Notes: generated by a model from the sequence alone, not told the origin. Counted from the first letter of the stretch, positions 9,320 through 18,407 are shown. The stretch is 64,000 bases of DNA from SZAS-79 sp963844255 (GCA_963844255.1 CAWJNP010000014.1:62001-126000), one strand, 5' to 3'. Numbers and translations are program-made.

Positions 9320-10144
9320 GTGCCACCTACAGCGTCTCCATTGGATAGCAGTCGAATGCATTACATTCAGTCCGGCAAGGGATCGCCCCCGATCGTGTTC
9401 GTTCACGGCTTCGCCTGCACACACGTGGACTGGCAGCCGCAGATCGCGCATTTCAGCGCGACCAATGCCGTCCTCGCCTGCGACCTGCGCGGGCACGGCG
9501 CGACCCCGGGTGATTCGCATGACTGTTCGATCGAGACCTATGGCGCAGATGTCGCGGCGCTGCTTGGCGAACTGAAGCTGCCGCCTGCGGTACTCGTCGG
9601 GCACAGCATGGGCTGCCGCGTGGTGCTGCAGGCCTGCCTTGCCGCCCCGGAACGGGTAGCGGGCGTGGTGCTGGTCGACGGCAGCCGGCTCGGTTTCGGC
9701 GATCCCGTCGTCGCCGAGCGTGTCATGAACGAGCAGCTGCGTGCCACCGGCTACGGCGTGTTTGCGCGCCGCCTGTTCGACGAGATGTTCGTCATCTCGA
9801 GCGATCCCAAGCTCAAGTCCGTCATCATGGAGCGTGCGCTGCAACTCACCTCCGAGATCGGCGGCACGTTGTTTCCGCGCCTGGTCGGGTGGGATGCGCG
9901 CCACATGGAAACCGCGCTCGCCGCGATCAAGGTGCCGATGATGATCGTGCAGAGCACGACCATGAGCGCCGAACGTATCCGGGTGTCATTGTCCGCGGGT
10001 CAGAGTTCGCCGTGGCTGGACCTCGTGAAATTGCGCGCGCCCTCTGCGCGCATCGAGATCATTCCGGGCGTCGGTCATTTCCCGCAGCTCGAAACACCGG
10101 AAGCGGTCAACGCGCTTATCGCGGATTTCGCTTCCGGGCTTTAG
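9320..10144 (+). CDS. Alpha/beta-fold hydrolase
   Basis: A 274-residue hydrolase from a GTG start. HGF (oxyanion region) lies in PPIVFVHGFACTHVDW and DLRGHG follows. The nucleophile elbow is GHSMGC (Ser near residue 96), the acid is probably in the block after MMIVQS, and the catalytic His is in GVGHFPQLE near 250. This completes a Ser-Asp/Glu-His triad. Substrate cannot be told; the family covers esterases, lactonases and C-C hydrolases. I kept the GTG at 9320 because relatives have about ten residues before the SRMHY block; an ATG at 9356 is the alternative. Its 3' end overlaps the convergent uronate-dehydrogenase-like gene by 29 bases. Confidence 0.85.
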   Translation: MPPTASPLDSSRMHYIQSGKGSPPIVFVHGFACTHVDWQPQIAHFSATNAVLACDLRGHGATPGDSHDCSIETYGADVAALLGELKLPPAVLVGHSMGCRVVLQACLAAPERVAGVVLVDGSRLGFGDPVVAERVMNEQLRATGYGVFARRLFDEMFVISSDPKLKSVIMERALQLTSEIGGTLFPRLVGWDARHMETALAAIKVPMMIVQSTTMSAERIRVSLSAGQSSPWLDLVKLRAPSARIEIIPGVGHFPQLETPEAVNALIADFASGL

Positions 10145-10940
10145 GCAGGGGTGCCGGGTTCGGCACCGCTTCCACATGCGTGAAGGCACCGCCCTGGAAT
10201 CGCTTTCCAACAGGGTGCTCGACTTCCCTGCGGCCGAGGATTTCCTTCGCGAACGTTTCGCTGTCGTCCTGCGGGCGGTAACCCAGCCGGCGCGCGTTTG
10301 AATTGTCGTACCAGGCGCGCGTGTTGCCCGAGATACCGTAGACGATCTCGAAGCGGATCTTCGGATGCTCGATGCCGATCGTCACCAGTTGCGCTAGGTC
10401 GCGCGGGGTGAGCAGAATCGACAACCGGCGCTTGTCGAGCGGCTTTTCGTTCACGTTGCCGATGCGCATCAGGTACACCTGCATGCCGTACTTGTCGGCG
10501 TAGAGGCTCCCGAGCGCCTCGCCGAATACCTTGGACACGCCGTAGCGCCCATCGGGCTTGATATAGACGCGATGATCGATCTTCGTCTTGCGCGGATAGA
10601 ACCCGACTGCGTGATTGCTGGTGGCGAAGAGAATCCTTTTCACGCCGTTTCGCCGGGCCGCCTCGAACACGTTGTAGCAGCCGATGATGTTCGCCTGCAG
10701 GATGTCCTCCCACGGCCCTTCCACCGAGTAGCCGCCGAGGTGCACGATCGCATCCACACCCTTCGTGATGCGCAGGGCGGCCCGCATGTCCGAGATGTCG
10801 GCCTGCATGAACGTCTCGCCCTTCGTCTTTCCCTTGAGCGGGCGCAGGTCCGAGAGGCGCAGCCTGTAGCGGCCCGCGAGTTCGCGCCGCAGATGGGTGG
10901 CCACATCCCCCGAGGCCCCGGTGATCAGGATGGTTTTCAC
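10116..10940 (-). CDS. NAD-dependent sugar dehydrogenase, uronate dehydrogenase-like (extended SDR)
   Basis: A 274-residue protein with the Rossmann start ILITGASGDVATHL, acidic NAD-ribose position LRLSDLRPL, and DAIVHLGGYSVEGPW. The active-site Tyr/Lys pair is in RYGVSKVFGE. The block FATSNHAVGFYPR resembles the SNH-IGFYP motif of uronate dehydrogenase (Udh), which oxidises glucuronate/galacturonate to the aldarolactone; VRIG-like LMRIGNVNEKP and AWYDNSNARRLGY also match. The GTG at 10940 overlaps the upstream stop (GTGA), so it is the last gene of a five-gene operon. The exact substrate is inferred only from similarity recalled by eye. It overlaps the convergent hydrolase tail. Confidence 0.78.
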   Translation of the reverse strand: MKTILITGASGDVATHLRRELAGRYRLRLSDLRPLKGKTKGETFMQADISDMRAALRITKGVDAIVHLGGYSVEGPWEDILQANIIGCYNVFEAARRNGVKRILFATSNHAVGFYPRKTKIDHRVYIKPDGRYGVSKVFGEALGSLYADKYGMQVYLMRIGNVNEKPLDKRRLSILLTPRDLAQLVTIGIEHPKIRFEIVYGISGNTRAWYDNSNARRLGYRPQDDSETFAKEILGRREVEHPVGKRFQGGAFTHVEAVPNPAPLPKARKRNPR

Positions 10941-11776
10941 GTGACCTCGAGATAGCGCTGCTTGATGATGTCGAGCACCTCGTCCGGATCGCGCTGCCAC
11001 CAGTTGCGCTCGGAGAAGATCTCGACCTCCGAATATCCCAGGTAGCCGGCCGCCTCGACCATCGCGCGGATCCGCGGCAGGTCGATCACCCCGTCGCCCA
11101 TCATGCCGCGGTCGAACGCGGTGTCGGTGGTTGGCACCAGCCAGTCGCAGATATGGTGGGCGAGCAGGCGCTGTTTTCCCGCGCGCGCGATCTGCGCCGC
11201 AAGGTCGGGATCCCACCACACGTGATAGACGTCGACCGCGACGCCGATCGCGCCGCTCTGGCCCGGATCGAGCGCGTCGCAGAGGTCCAGCGCCTGGCCG
11301 AGCGTATTCACGCAGGCCCGGTCGGCGGCCTGCATCGGGTGCAGCGGCTCGATCGCCAGCGGCACACCCGCCGCGCGCGCGTGCGGCAGGATGCTCGCGA
11401 TGCCGTCGCGCACCTGCTGGCGCGCGCCGACGATGTCCTTCGATCCCTGGGGCAGTCCACCGACCACGAGGATCAGGCAGGCGGCACCGATGCCCTGGGC
11501 CTCGTCGATGGCGCGCAGGTTGTCCTCGATCGCGGCCTTGCGCCCCGCCACGTCGTTGGCCGTGAACAAGCCGCCGCGGCACAGCCCGGTCACCTTGAGA
11601 CCCGCCGCGGAAAGCGCGGCTGCGGCTTGCTTCACCCCCATCTCCTGCAGCCGGTCGCGCCAGATGCTGATGCCGGAAATGCCATGACGCACGCAGCCGT
11701 CGATGGCCTGGGCCAGAGTCCACTTCTTCGTGGTGATCGCGTTCAGCGCGAGACGCGCGGGATCGGGCAGGCTCAT
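10937..11776 (-). CDS. Sugar phosphate isomerase/epimerase-like TIM barrel (AP_endonuc_2 family)
   Basis: A 279-residue TIM-barrel protein. Typical blocks are HGISGISIWRDRLQEMG, LKVTGLCRGGLF, ACLILVVGGLPQGSKD, LAIEPLHPM (metal-ligand Glu), GVAVDVYHVWWDP (metal-ligand Asp and His), LLAHHICDW, and the last ligand Glu in YSEVEIFSERNWW. This set of ligands is that of xylose-isomerase-like sugar isomerases and epimerases, which act on keto/aldo sugars or inosose-like compounds. It lies 12 bases after the DUF993 gene and overlaps the dehydrogenase by four bases. In the operon it may carry out isomerisation of the oxidised sugar. Confidence 0.85.
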   Translation of the reverse strand: MSLPDPARLALNAITTKKWTLAQAIDGCVRHGISGISIWRDRLQEMGVKQAAAALSAAGLKVTGLCRGGLFTANDVAGRKAAIEDNLRAIDEAQGIGAACLILVVGGLPQGSKDIVGARQQVRDGIASILPHARAAGVPLAIEPLHPMQAADRACVNTLGQALDLCDALDPGQSGAIGVAVDVYHVWWDPDLAAQIARAGKQRLLAHHICDWLVPTTDTAFDRGMMGDGVIDLPRIRAMVEAAGYLGYSEVEIFSERNWWQRDPDEVLDIIKQRYLEVT

Positions 11777-11788
11777 GCGGTATCTCCT

Positions 11789-12949
11789 TCAGTCGCCACA
11801 GCCGTGCGTCGCCAGCAACGCGCGCATGCGGGCGCAGGCCAGGTCCGGGTTCGTCAGCAGGCCCGCCGCGTCCGCCAGCCGGAACAATTCGGAAAAATGC
11901 AGGATGCTGCGCGCGCTCTGCTGGCCGCCGACCATGACGAAATGGTTCTGGTGGCCGTTGAGCCAGGCCATGAACACGACGCCGGTCTTGTAGAAGCGCG
12001 TCGGCGCCATGAAGATGTGACGCGACAGCGGCACCGTGGGCGCGAGCAGCTCGTGGTACTTCGCCGAATTGCCGGCGGCCAGCGCGGAGAGCGCGGCGGA
12101 GGCCGCCGGGGCGATCGAATCGAATATGCCGAGCAGCGCCTCCGAATGGCCCTGGGCGTCGCCCTCGATCAGTTCGGCAAAATTGAAATCATCCCCGGTA
12201 TACATGACCACGCCCGCCGGCAGTTTGCGGCGCATCGCGATTTCCTTGCCGGCATCGAGCAGCGAGATCTTTATGCCATCCACTTTCGCTGCGTTACGCC
12301 GCAGCATGTCCAGGCACACGTCCATCGCGGCGTGGTGGTCGTCCCGCCCCCAGTAGCCTTTGAGCTGCGGGTCGAACATCTCGCCCAGCCAGTGGATGAT
12401 CACCGGTTCCTTGACCTGGCCGAGGATCCGGTCGTAGACCCGGCCATAATCGTCCGGCAACTTTGCACAGGCGGCTAGTGCGCGGCTCGCCATCAGGATG
12501 ATGCGGCCGCCGAGTTTTTCGATCGCCTCGCACTGCATCTCGTAGGCGGCGATCACGTCGTCGAGTTTCACGTTCGGGTCGGCGGCGAGATGATCGGTGC
12601 CCGCGCCACTGGCCACCACCGCGCCGGGAACATCGCGGGCGGCGTCCACCGAACGGCGAATCAGTTCCAGCGCATTGCTCCAGTCCAGGCCCATGCCGCG
12701 TTGCGAGGTGTCCATCGCCTCGGCGACGCCCAGGCCCCAGGACCAGAGGTGACGTCGGTAGGCGATGGTGGCGTCCCAGTCGATGGCCGCATCCAGCCAC
12801 GGGTCGTTGGCCGAAAGCGGATCGGCCACGACGTGCGCCGCGCCGAGCGCCCTGCGCGTGAATGCGCGGGTGGGACGCTCGAACACCCGCGGCGCGTGCA
12901 GTGTGTAATCCTCGAGACGGCCCCCGGCCGTGGGCAGCTTGATCTTCAT
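11789..12949 (-). CDS. DUF993 family protein (dihydrodipicolinate-synthase-like TIM barrel)
   Basis: A 386-residue protein of the DUF993 group. Typical features are an N-terminal strand region (MKIKLPTAGGRLEDYTL), PWLDAAIDWDATIAYRRHLW, LGVAEAMDTSQRGMGLDW, VASGAGTDHL, PVIIHWLGEMFDPQLKGYWG, DGIKISLLDAGKEIAMRRKL and VVMYTGDDFNFAELIEGD. The lysine in DGIKIS is where DHDPS-type aldolases carry the Schiff-base lysine. That makes a retro-aldol or dehydratase step plausible, but this is an inference. The family recurs next to Gfo/Idh oxidoreductases and sugar isomerases. It is third in the operon, 10 bases after the Gfo/Idh gene. Confidence 0.82.
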   Translation of the reverse strand: MKIKLPTAGGRLEDYTLHAPRVFERPTRAFTRRALGAAHVVADPLSANDPWLDAAIDWDATIAYRRHLWSWGLGVAEAMDTSQRGMGLDWSNALELIRRSVDAARDVPGAVVASGAGTDHLAADPNVKLDDVIAAYEMQCEAIEKLGGRIILMASRALAACAKLPDDYGRVYDRILGQVKEPVIIHWLGEMFDPQLKGYWGRDDHHAAMDVCLDMLRRNAAKVDGIKISLLDAGKEIAMRRKLPAGVVMYTGDDFNFAELIEGDAQGHSEALLGIFDSIAPAASAALSALAAGNSAKYHELLAPTVPLSRHIFMAPTRFYKTGVVFMAWLNGHQNHFVMVGGQQSARSILHFSELFRLADAAGLLTNPDLACARMRALLATHGCGD

Positions 12950-12959
12950 GCCGGCTCCT

Positions 12960-14112
12960 TCAGCCCTTCAGTTTTGGAACGTCCATCCATTTGCGCTGCT
13001 TCCAGCTTTTCAGGCCGAGCTCCGCAAGCTGCACGCCGCGCGCGCCTTCCATGAGGTCCCAGCGGAAACCGCCTTCGCCCGCCACGTGGCGCAGATAGAG
13101 TTCCCACTGCGCCTTGAAGGCGTTGTCGGCGGGCACGTTGTCCGGCACCTCCTGCCAGCCCGCGAAGAAATCGATCGGCTGCGCGATATCCGGATTCCAC
13201 ACGGGCTTGGGCGTATTCACGCGCGACTGCGTGAAACAGCGCCGCAGCCCGGCCACCGCCGAACCATGCGTGCCGTCCACCTGCAGCGTAAGCAGGTCGT
13301 CGCGGCGCACCCGCACCGCCCACGAGCTGTTGAAGTGCGCGATCGCGCCGCCCTCGAGCTGGAAAGTCGCATAGGCCGCGTCGTCGGCGGTCGCCTTGTA
13401 TTTCTTGCCGTTCTCGTCGAAGCGTACCGGGATATGCGTGGCGCCCAGGCACGAGACCGCCTGCACTTCGCCGAAGAGATTGTCGAGCACATAGCGCCAG
13501 TGGCAGAGCATGTCGAGGATGATCCCGCCGCCGTCGTCCTGTGCGGTAGTTCCAGCTCGGCCGCTGCGCGGGCTGCCAGTCGCCCTCGAACACCCAGTAG
13601 CCGAACTCGCCGCGCACCGAAAGGATCTTGCCGAAGAAACCGCTGTCGCGCAGCATCTTCAGCTTCAGGAGGCCGGGCAGCCAGAGCTTGTCCTGCACCA
13701 CGCCGTGCTTGATGCCGGCTTTCTTCGCCGCCTTGTAGAGGTCCATGGCCTCGGCAAGCGTCGTCGCGACCGGCTTCTCGCAGTAGACATGCTTGCCCGC
13801 GGCGATCGCGCGCTTCAAGAGCGTCGGGCGCAGCTGCGTGGAGGCGGCATCGAAGAAGACTTCGTCCTTCGGATCCTTCAGCGCCTTGGTGAGATCGGTG
13901 GTCCAGCGCTCGATGCCGCAGGCCTTGGCGAGCGTCTGAAGTTTTTCGGCGCTGCGCCCGACCAGGATCGGATCGGGGACGAGCCGCGTGCCGTCGGCGA
14001 GGCGCACGCCGCCTTCGTTGCGGATCGCGACGATCGAACGCACGAGGTGCTGGTTTGTACCCATGCGCCCCGTGACACCGTTCATGATGATGCCGATGCG
14101 TTGCTGTTTCAT
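12960..14112 (-). pseudogene. Gfo/Idh/MocA oxidoreductase, single frameshift
   Basis: Starts MKQQRIGIIMNGVTGRMG (Rossmann fold). The Gfo/Idh catalytic motif is AGKHVYCEKPVATTLAEA, with EKP intact at about residue 120. The frame runs to SWNYR, then one extra base near 13542 moves it; the rest (DDGGGIILDMLCHWRYVLDN to WMDVPKLKG) continues one frame over. The span is 1153 bases, one over a multiple of three. The corrected protein is about 383 residues, the usual size. The family oxidises or reduces sugars and polyols with NAD(P). The start overlaps the enolase-family stop by four bases. The lone insertion in an otherwise clean gene suggests a sequence error. Confidence 0.82.
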
Positions 14113-15497
14113 GCAGACTCCCCTCTGAGAACCATGGATTTCATTGCAGACCAGTCCGGCAGAACGCGGCTTGCGTAGCCTGCGCAATCCAGTGAACCGA
14201 TAGCAAGCTCGCCGCCGCGGATCGCCACGCGCACCGCGCCGTGGCTATGCTCATACAGGTCCCCGTGCGCGCCGAGGAAGGCCTGCTGCTCGCTTTCAGG
14301 CAGGGCCGCCATCCCGTTCACGTAATGATGCCCGTTGCGTTCCACGTGCGTAAGACCGAGCAAGGACACCAGCGCGAGATCCTGCTGCAGCGCCAGCCCG
14401 GCCTGGATGGTGAGATCTTCGCCTGACATCATGTAGCCGCTCCCCCAGGCTGCGCAGCGCGCGCGGTTGATCAGCGACTTGTAGATCCCCTTGCAGGTCT
14501 TCGAGGACACCCCGCGATAGCCGAGGGCGCGCGCGCGCGGAAACGCCTCGAGTGAATCGTCCGATTCGTCGATGATCACCGGCCGCTCCATCGAGAGCCG
14601 GCCGACGTCGGCCGCAAACGCGTTCTGCCGCTTGATCGGCTGCTCGATGAAAATGATGCTCTCCACCATGCGCGCGAGCAGCGGCGTTTCCTTCATCTTC
14701 GCCCAGAGCGCCGCGATCCCCTCGACGTCCTCGTACTGCTCGTTGCCGTCGAGCGACGCATGGTAGGGGGCCTCGATCCGGTCGAGCACCGCAGCGATCG
14801 CGGTGAGCCGCTCGAGGTCGGCTGCGAGGTCTCCGCCCACCTTGAGCTTGAAATACGTATGCCCGTAATGTGCGACCACGGCTTCCAGCGTTTCCGGCAG
14901 GCCGTCGTTCACCGCGGCGCCCGGATCGGCCGCGGTGATCCTGTCGACCATGCCGACGGTGTGCCGCGCGGCGATACGCGCGGCCGGCCTGAGGCCCGCG
15001 GCAAACGCGGGCAGGTCGATGCCCTCGAACGTCGTCAGGCCGAGCAGGTTCTTCTGCACCGCCGTGAAAAACGACACGCCCAGCGCACGGCACAGCGCGT
15101 CGATGATGGCCCGGTCGAGCAGCGCCGGCCCGTAATTGGCAACGAGACTGTTGAGGCCCTGCGCTGCGCCCGCGTCGATCTGCGCCCGGTAGTGCGCGCG
15201 CTGGTGCCCGAACGCGGTGTCCTGTCCACCCGACAGGTAGGCCTCGCGCGCAAGGAACAGCGCGCTTCGCAATTGCTCGAAATTGTCTTCGTTCGTCAGC
15301 GCCGGGTTCTTGTCGAACCACTTCGGCGCAAGCAACTCTGCAGCGCCACCGGTCGCCACGCGTCCGTCCGCCAGGCGGATGCGCACACTCGCGAACGCCT
15401 GCGGCGCCTCGGTCAGGGTGACCACGCCGAAACGGAACGGCATGCGCAGCCGCACGTCGCGCTCGAACAGGTCCACCGCGTCCACCTTGAATTTCAT
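14109..15497 (-). CDS. Enolase-superfamily (mandelate racemase/muconate lactonizing type) enzyme
   Basis: A 462-residue enzyme, somewhat longer than typical MR/MLE proteins. It has an N-terminal capping domain, then the barrel: TYFKLKVGGD (catalytic KxK), HASLDGNEQYED (first metal Asp), IIFIEQPIKR (Glu), VIIDESDDSLEAF (third metal ligand), and SSKTCKGIYKSL with the distal lysine of the MLE-like side. Such enzymes abstract the alpha proton of a carboxylate and dehydrate, epimerise or cycloisomerise it. Acid sugars are common substrates. I chose ATG 15497 (MKFKVDAVDLFERD); an ATG at 15521 is possible. It is the first gene of the five-gene operon. Confidence 0.85.
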   Translation of the reverse strand: MKFKVDAVDLFERDVRLRMPFRFGVVTLTEAPQAFASVRIRLADGRVATGGAAELLAPKWFDKNPALTNEDNFEQLRSALFLAREAYLSGGQDTAFGHQRAHYRAQIDAGAAQGLNSLVANYGPALLDRAIIDALCRALGVSFFTAVQKNLLGLTTFEGIDLPAFAAGLRPAARIAARHTVGMVDRITAADPGAAVNDGLPETLEAVVAHYGHTYFKLKVGGDLAADLERLTAIAAVLDRIEAPYHASLDGNEQYEDVEGIAALWAKMKETPLLARMVESIIFIEQPIKRQNAFAADVGRLSMERPVIIDESDDSLEAFPRARALGYRGVSSKTCKGIYKSLINRARCAAWGSGYMMSGEDLTIQAGLALQQDLALVSLLGLTHVERNGHHYVNGMAALPESEQQAFLGAHGDLYEHSHGAVRVAIRGGELAIGSLDCAGYASRVLPDWSAMKSMVLRGESA

Positions 15498-15533
15498 GTC
15501 GTCCCGGCGGGTCAAAAACATTTCGCCCGCGAT

Positions 15534-15549
15534 TTAACCAACTCGTTAA
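15534..15549. promoter_or_regulatory. Inverted repeat TTAAC-N6-GTTAA, candidate operator of the sugar-acid operon
   Basis: A perfect 5+5 inverted repeat (with a near match of one more base each side) 37 bases before the enolase-superfamily start and 117 before the AhpD-like gene. Its AT content stands out in this GC-rich DNA. It resembles GntR/TetR-type operators, but no regulator gene is adjacent. Confidence 0.4.
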
Positions 15550-15665
15550 TTGTCGGCGCAGCACGCCAGTCGCGTCAAGACAGGCGCCGGGCCGCCCGTC
15601 TTGCGGGCCGGCCGTGGCCGGGCGCAGAATGACCGCCTTCCGGACTGCATCTCAAAGGACACGCA

Positions 15666-16757
15666 ATGGCGCAATTGCTGGGCGAAATCGAGTGGGAGGA
15701 ATCCATCCTGCCGCCGGTGTCGGATCCTGCGTGGGAGGCGGAAGCGAAGCGCCGTGCCGGCCAGGTGTCGGAGGTCGACCGGCGGGTGTCGCGCAGCGTC
15801 TGGGTGCGCGAAGCCTGCCTCGGGCTGACGACCTACCGGCCCAACGAACTCCCGCAGCGCCTGTTCAATATCGGCGCGATGGTGACCGCGCAGGAGAATT
15901 CCTGCCGCTATTGCTACGGTGCGAACCGTGCCTACATGAAGATCCTCGGTTATTCCGAATCGTTCATCAGCCGGATCGAACGCGATCTGCACGTGGCCGA
16001 GCTCGACGACAAGGAGCGCGGTTTCATTGCGTTCTGCCGCAATCTCGCGCGCTCACGTCCGCGCCCGGCACGCGCCGAGCGGGAGGCGCTGATCAAGCTG
16101 GGTTTCTCGCCGCTCGCGGTCAACGAAATGGCACTGCTGATCTCCATGGGCTGCTTCTACAACCGTATCGGCATCCTGATGGCCTGCCCGCCGGAGCTCG
16201 GTTTCGAGCGCATGGCCAACGGCCCCATGGGAAAACTCATGGGACTCGCGGGACCGCTGATGCGCTGGCTGGCGGCCCGGCGCAAGCCCGCACTGCCGGT
16301 TCCGACCGACGCCGCGACGCTGTCCTCGGGGCCCTTCGGTCCGGTGGTCGCCACGCTGGCGGGCCTGCCCGGTGCGGCGATCATCAAGGCCGCGCTGGAC
16401 GGTGCGTTCGCCTCGACCGAACTGCCACGCCACACCAAGGCACTGATGTTTGCCGTGGTCGCACGCACGCTCGAGTGCCGCGCCAGCGAAGCCGAAGCGC
16501 GCAAACTGCTTGCGGCGGAAGGCTTCAGCACCGGGGAGATCGACACCGCGCTCGGAACCCTCGCCTCGCCGCGCCTCTCGCCGAAGGACAACCGGCTGCT
16601 GCCCTGGGTGCGCAATACGGTGTATTACCAGACCAACGCGATCCAGCGGGAAACGCGTGCACTGGCCGGCGAGCTCGGCCAGACCGCCCTGCTCGAAGCA
16701 ATCGGCGTCGCGGCGCTGGCCAATGCAACCGTGCGCATGGCGATGCTGCTGGAATGA
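15666..16757 (+). CDS. Carboxymuconolactone decarboxylase/AhpD-like protein, two-domain
   Basis: A 363-residue protein built of two AhpD-like helical halves. The first carries AMVTAQENSCRYCYGANR, i.e. E-x2-C-x2-C, the redox CxxC of the AhpD/peroxidase-related family, but with Asn-Arg where AhpD has a His four residues on. The second half (about 215-363: ALMFAVVARTLECRASEAEA and NTVYYQTNAIQRET) has the fold-like helices but no CxxC. A peroxidase-coupled disulfide reductase role is possible; without the His, it may be non-catalytic. The stop overlaps the adenylate cyclase start (ATGA), so the two are co-translated. Confidence 0.75.
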   Translation: MAQLLGEIEWEESILPPVSDPAWEAEAKRRAGQVSEVDRRVSRSVWVREACLGLTTYRPNELPQRLFNIGAMVTAQENSCRYCYGANRAYMKILGYSESFISRIERDLHVAELDDKERGFIAFCRNLARSRPRPARAEREALIKLGFSPLAVNEMALLISMGCFYNRIGILMACPPELGFERMANGPMGKLMGLAGPLMRWLAARRKPALPVPTDAATLSSGPFGPVVATLAGLPGAAIIKAALDGAFASTELPRHTKALMFAVVARTLECRASEAEARKLLAAEGFSTGEIDTALGTLASPRLSPKDNRLLPWVRNTVYYQTNAIQRETRALAGELGQTALLEAIGVAALANATVRMAMLLE

Positions 16758-17584
16758 CCCTTGCCGAAATTCTCGGGCTGCTTGCCGGACTGCTGGTGGC
16801 TGCTGCGCTGGTCGCTGGCGCGCTTGGGGCGCAGCGTCGCGCTCGGCAGATGGAACGCCTGCTTGCCGATTCCGAGGCGCGGCTCGAGCAGTTGCAGCGC
16901 CAGTTCGAGCGTTTCGTTCCGGCGGACGTGGTCGAACGCCTGACCGACGGCCATGGCGACTACGCTGCGCAGCGACGCCAGGCCACCATGCTGTTTGCCG
17001 ACCTGCGCGGCTTCACCGCGCTGTGCGACCGCCTGGACCCCGCCGTGACCGTGGGCATCCTGAACAACTATTTCCAGCGCATGAACGCCGTGATCACCCG
17101 CCACCACGGACACATCAACGAACTGGTCGGCGACGGGCTGCTGGCCCTGTTCGGCGCGCTGGAACCCAACCCCTGGCAGGGACGCGATTCCGTGCTGGCG
17201 GCGCTCGAAATGCGCGACGAACTGGCGAACTACAACAGGGAATTGCGCGCACAGTCGCTGCCCGAGCTGCGCTTTGGCATCGGCATCCATGCGGGCGAAG
17301 TCGTGGCCGGGGTGATGGGCGCCGGGGCGCTCAACAAGTTCAGCGTCACGGGCGACCCGATCAACGTGGCCTCGCGGGTCGAAGGGCTGACCACGCTGCA
17401 CCAGGTCGATCTCCTGATCACCGAGGAGATCCGCAGGACCCTGGATCCGCGCTTCCGGCTGCGGCAGATGCCCGCGATCCGCGTAAAGGGCAAGCCCGAG
17501 CCGATCATCACCTGGCATGTGGAGGGCCTCGCGCCCGAAGCCGCGGCGCAGGCGGACGCCCCGCAGAGCGCCATCCAGGCCTAG
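16754..17584 (+). CDS. Class III adenylate cyclase, membrane-anchored
   Basis: A 276-residue protein. One N-terminal helix (LGLLAGLLVAAALVAGALGA, about 7-26) is followed by a coiled linker LLADSEARLEQLQRQFERF and a single cyclase domain. Metal-binding Asp residues are in LFADLRGFTAL and LVGDGLLALFG. GIHAGEVVAGVMG and NKFSVTGDPINVASRVEGL follow; the Lys before FSVTGD and the Asp fit ATP rather than GTP selection. It makes cAMP as a homodimer. The FERFVPADVVERL element just before the catalytic domain is typical of bacterial cyclases. It is coupled to the AhpD-like gene upstream. It is convergent with the isomerase gene. Confidence 0.9.
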   Translation: MTLAEILGLLAGLLVAAALVAGALGAQRRARQMERLLADSEARLEQLQRQFERFVPADVVERLTDGHGDYAAQRRQATMLFADLRGFTALCDRLDPAVTVGILNNYFQRMNAVITRHHGHINELVGDGLLALFGALEPNPWQGRDSVLAALEMRDELANYNRELRAQSLPELRFGIGIHAGEVVAGVMGAGALNKFSVTGDPINVASRVEGLTTLHQVDLLITEEIRRTLDPRFRLRQMPAIRVKGKPEPIITWHVEGLAPEAAAQADAPQSAIQA

Positions 17585-17594
17585 TCGGTCACCC

Positions 17595-18407
17595 CTAGGC
17601 GGTCCGACCCTTCAACCAGCCCAGCCCGGCCGAGGTGCCGCCCGGCACTGCGCCGCGCGCAGGACGGTACTCGCAGCCGACCCAGCCCTCCCAGCCGCAG
17701 GCGGCCGAGACTTCGTCGATCACCTCGAACAGATAGGGATGGTGCAGTTCGCCCAGGTCCGGTTCATGGCGCATCGGCACGCCGGCGATCTGGAAATGCC
17801 CCACCCTGCCCGTGGGCAGGTACTGGCGGATCTTCATCGCGACATCGCCCTCCACGATCTGGCAATGGTAGAGGTCCATCTGCACCTTGAGGTTCGGTGC
17901 GCCTACCGCCTGCACCACGCGGTGAGCCTCGTCCTGGCGGTTGAGGAAGAAGCCCGGGATGTCGCGCGTGTTGATCGGTTCGATCAGCACGTCGCGCCGT
18001 GCCTTCGCAGCCTGTTCGGCGGCCCAGGCCAGGTTGGCCTCGTAGGTCGCCAGCAGGCGCGCGCGCTCCGCACCGGCCGGCGCGAGCCCGGCCATCACGT
18101 GCACCCGCGGGCACTTCAGCGCCGCTGCGTACTCCAGCGCACGCGCGACGCCGTCACGAAACTCGGCCTCGCGTCCGGGCAGGCAGGCGAGACCCCGTTC
18201 GCCTTTGTCCCAGTCGCCCGGCGGCATGTTGAACAGCACCTGCTCGAGGCCGTTGTCGGCCAGGCGCTGCGAGATTTCCGCGGCCGGGTGCGCATACGGA
18301 AACAGGAATTCCACGGCCTTGAAACCATCGTCGGCCGCGGCCTTGAAACGATCGAGGAAGTCGTGTTCCGGGTAGAGCATGCTCAGGTTGGCGGCGAAGC
18401 GCGGCAT
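17595..18407 (-). CDS. Hydroxypyruvate isomerase / 2-oxo-tetronate isomerase family
   Basis: A 270-residue TIM barrel of the Hyi/OtnI family: MPRFAANLSMLYPEHDFLDR, FKAVEFLFPYAHPA, NMPPGDWDKGERGLACLPGR, VHVMAGLAP, LIEPINTRDIPGFFLNRQDE (metal Glu), VQMDLYHCQIVEGD (Asp, His), VGHFQIAGVPMRHEP, and GWVGCEYRPA (last Glu). Hyi interconverts hydroxypyruvate and tartronate semialdehyde; OtnI isomerises 2-oxo-tetronate. OtnK- and LtnD-like genes lie 4 kb away on the same strand. OtnI is therefore attractive, with an IS and two other genes now in between. The two functions cannot be separated by eye. Confidence 0.85.
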   Translation of the reverse strand: MPRFAANLSMLYPEHDFLDRFKAAADDGFKAVEFLFPYAHPAAEISQRLADNGLEQVLFNMPPGDWDKGERGLACLPGREAEFRDGVARALEYAAALKCPRVHVMAGLAPAGAERARLLATYEANLAWAAEQAAKARRDVLIEPINTRDIPGFFLNRQDEAHRVVQAVGAPNLKVQMDLYHCQIVEGDVAMKIRQYLPTGRVGHFQIAGVPMRHEPDLGELHHPYLFEVIDEVSAACGWEGWVGCEYRPARGAVPGGTSAGLGWLKGRTA

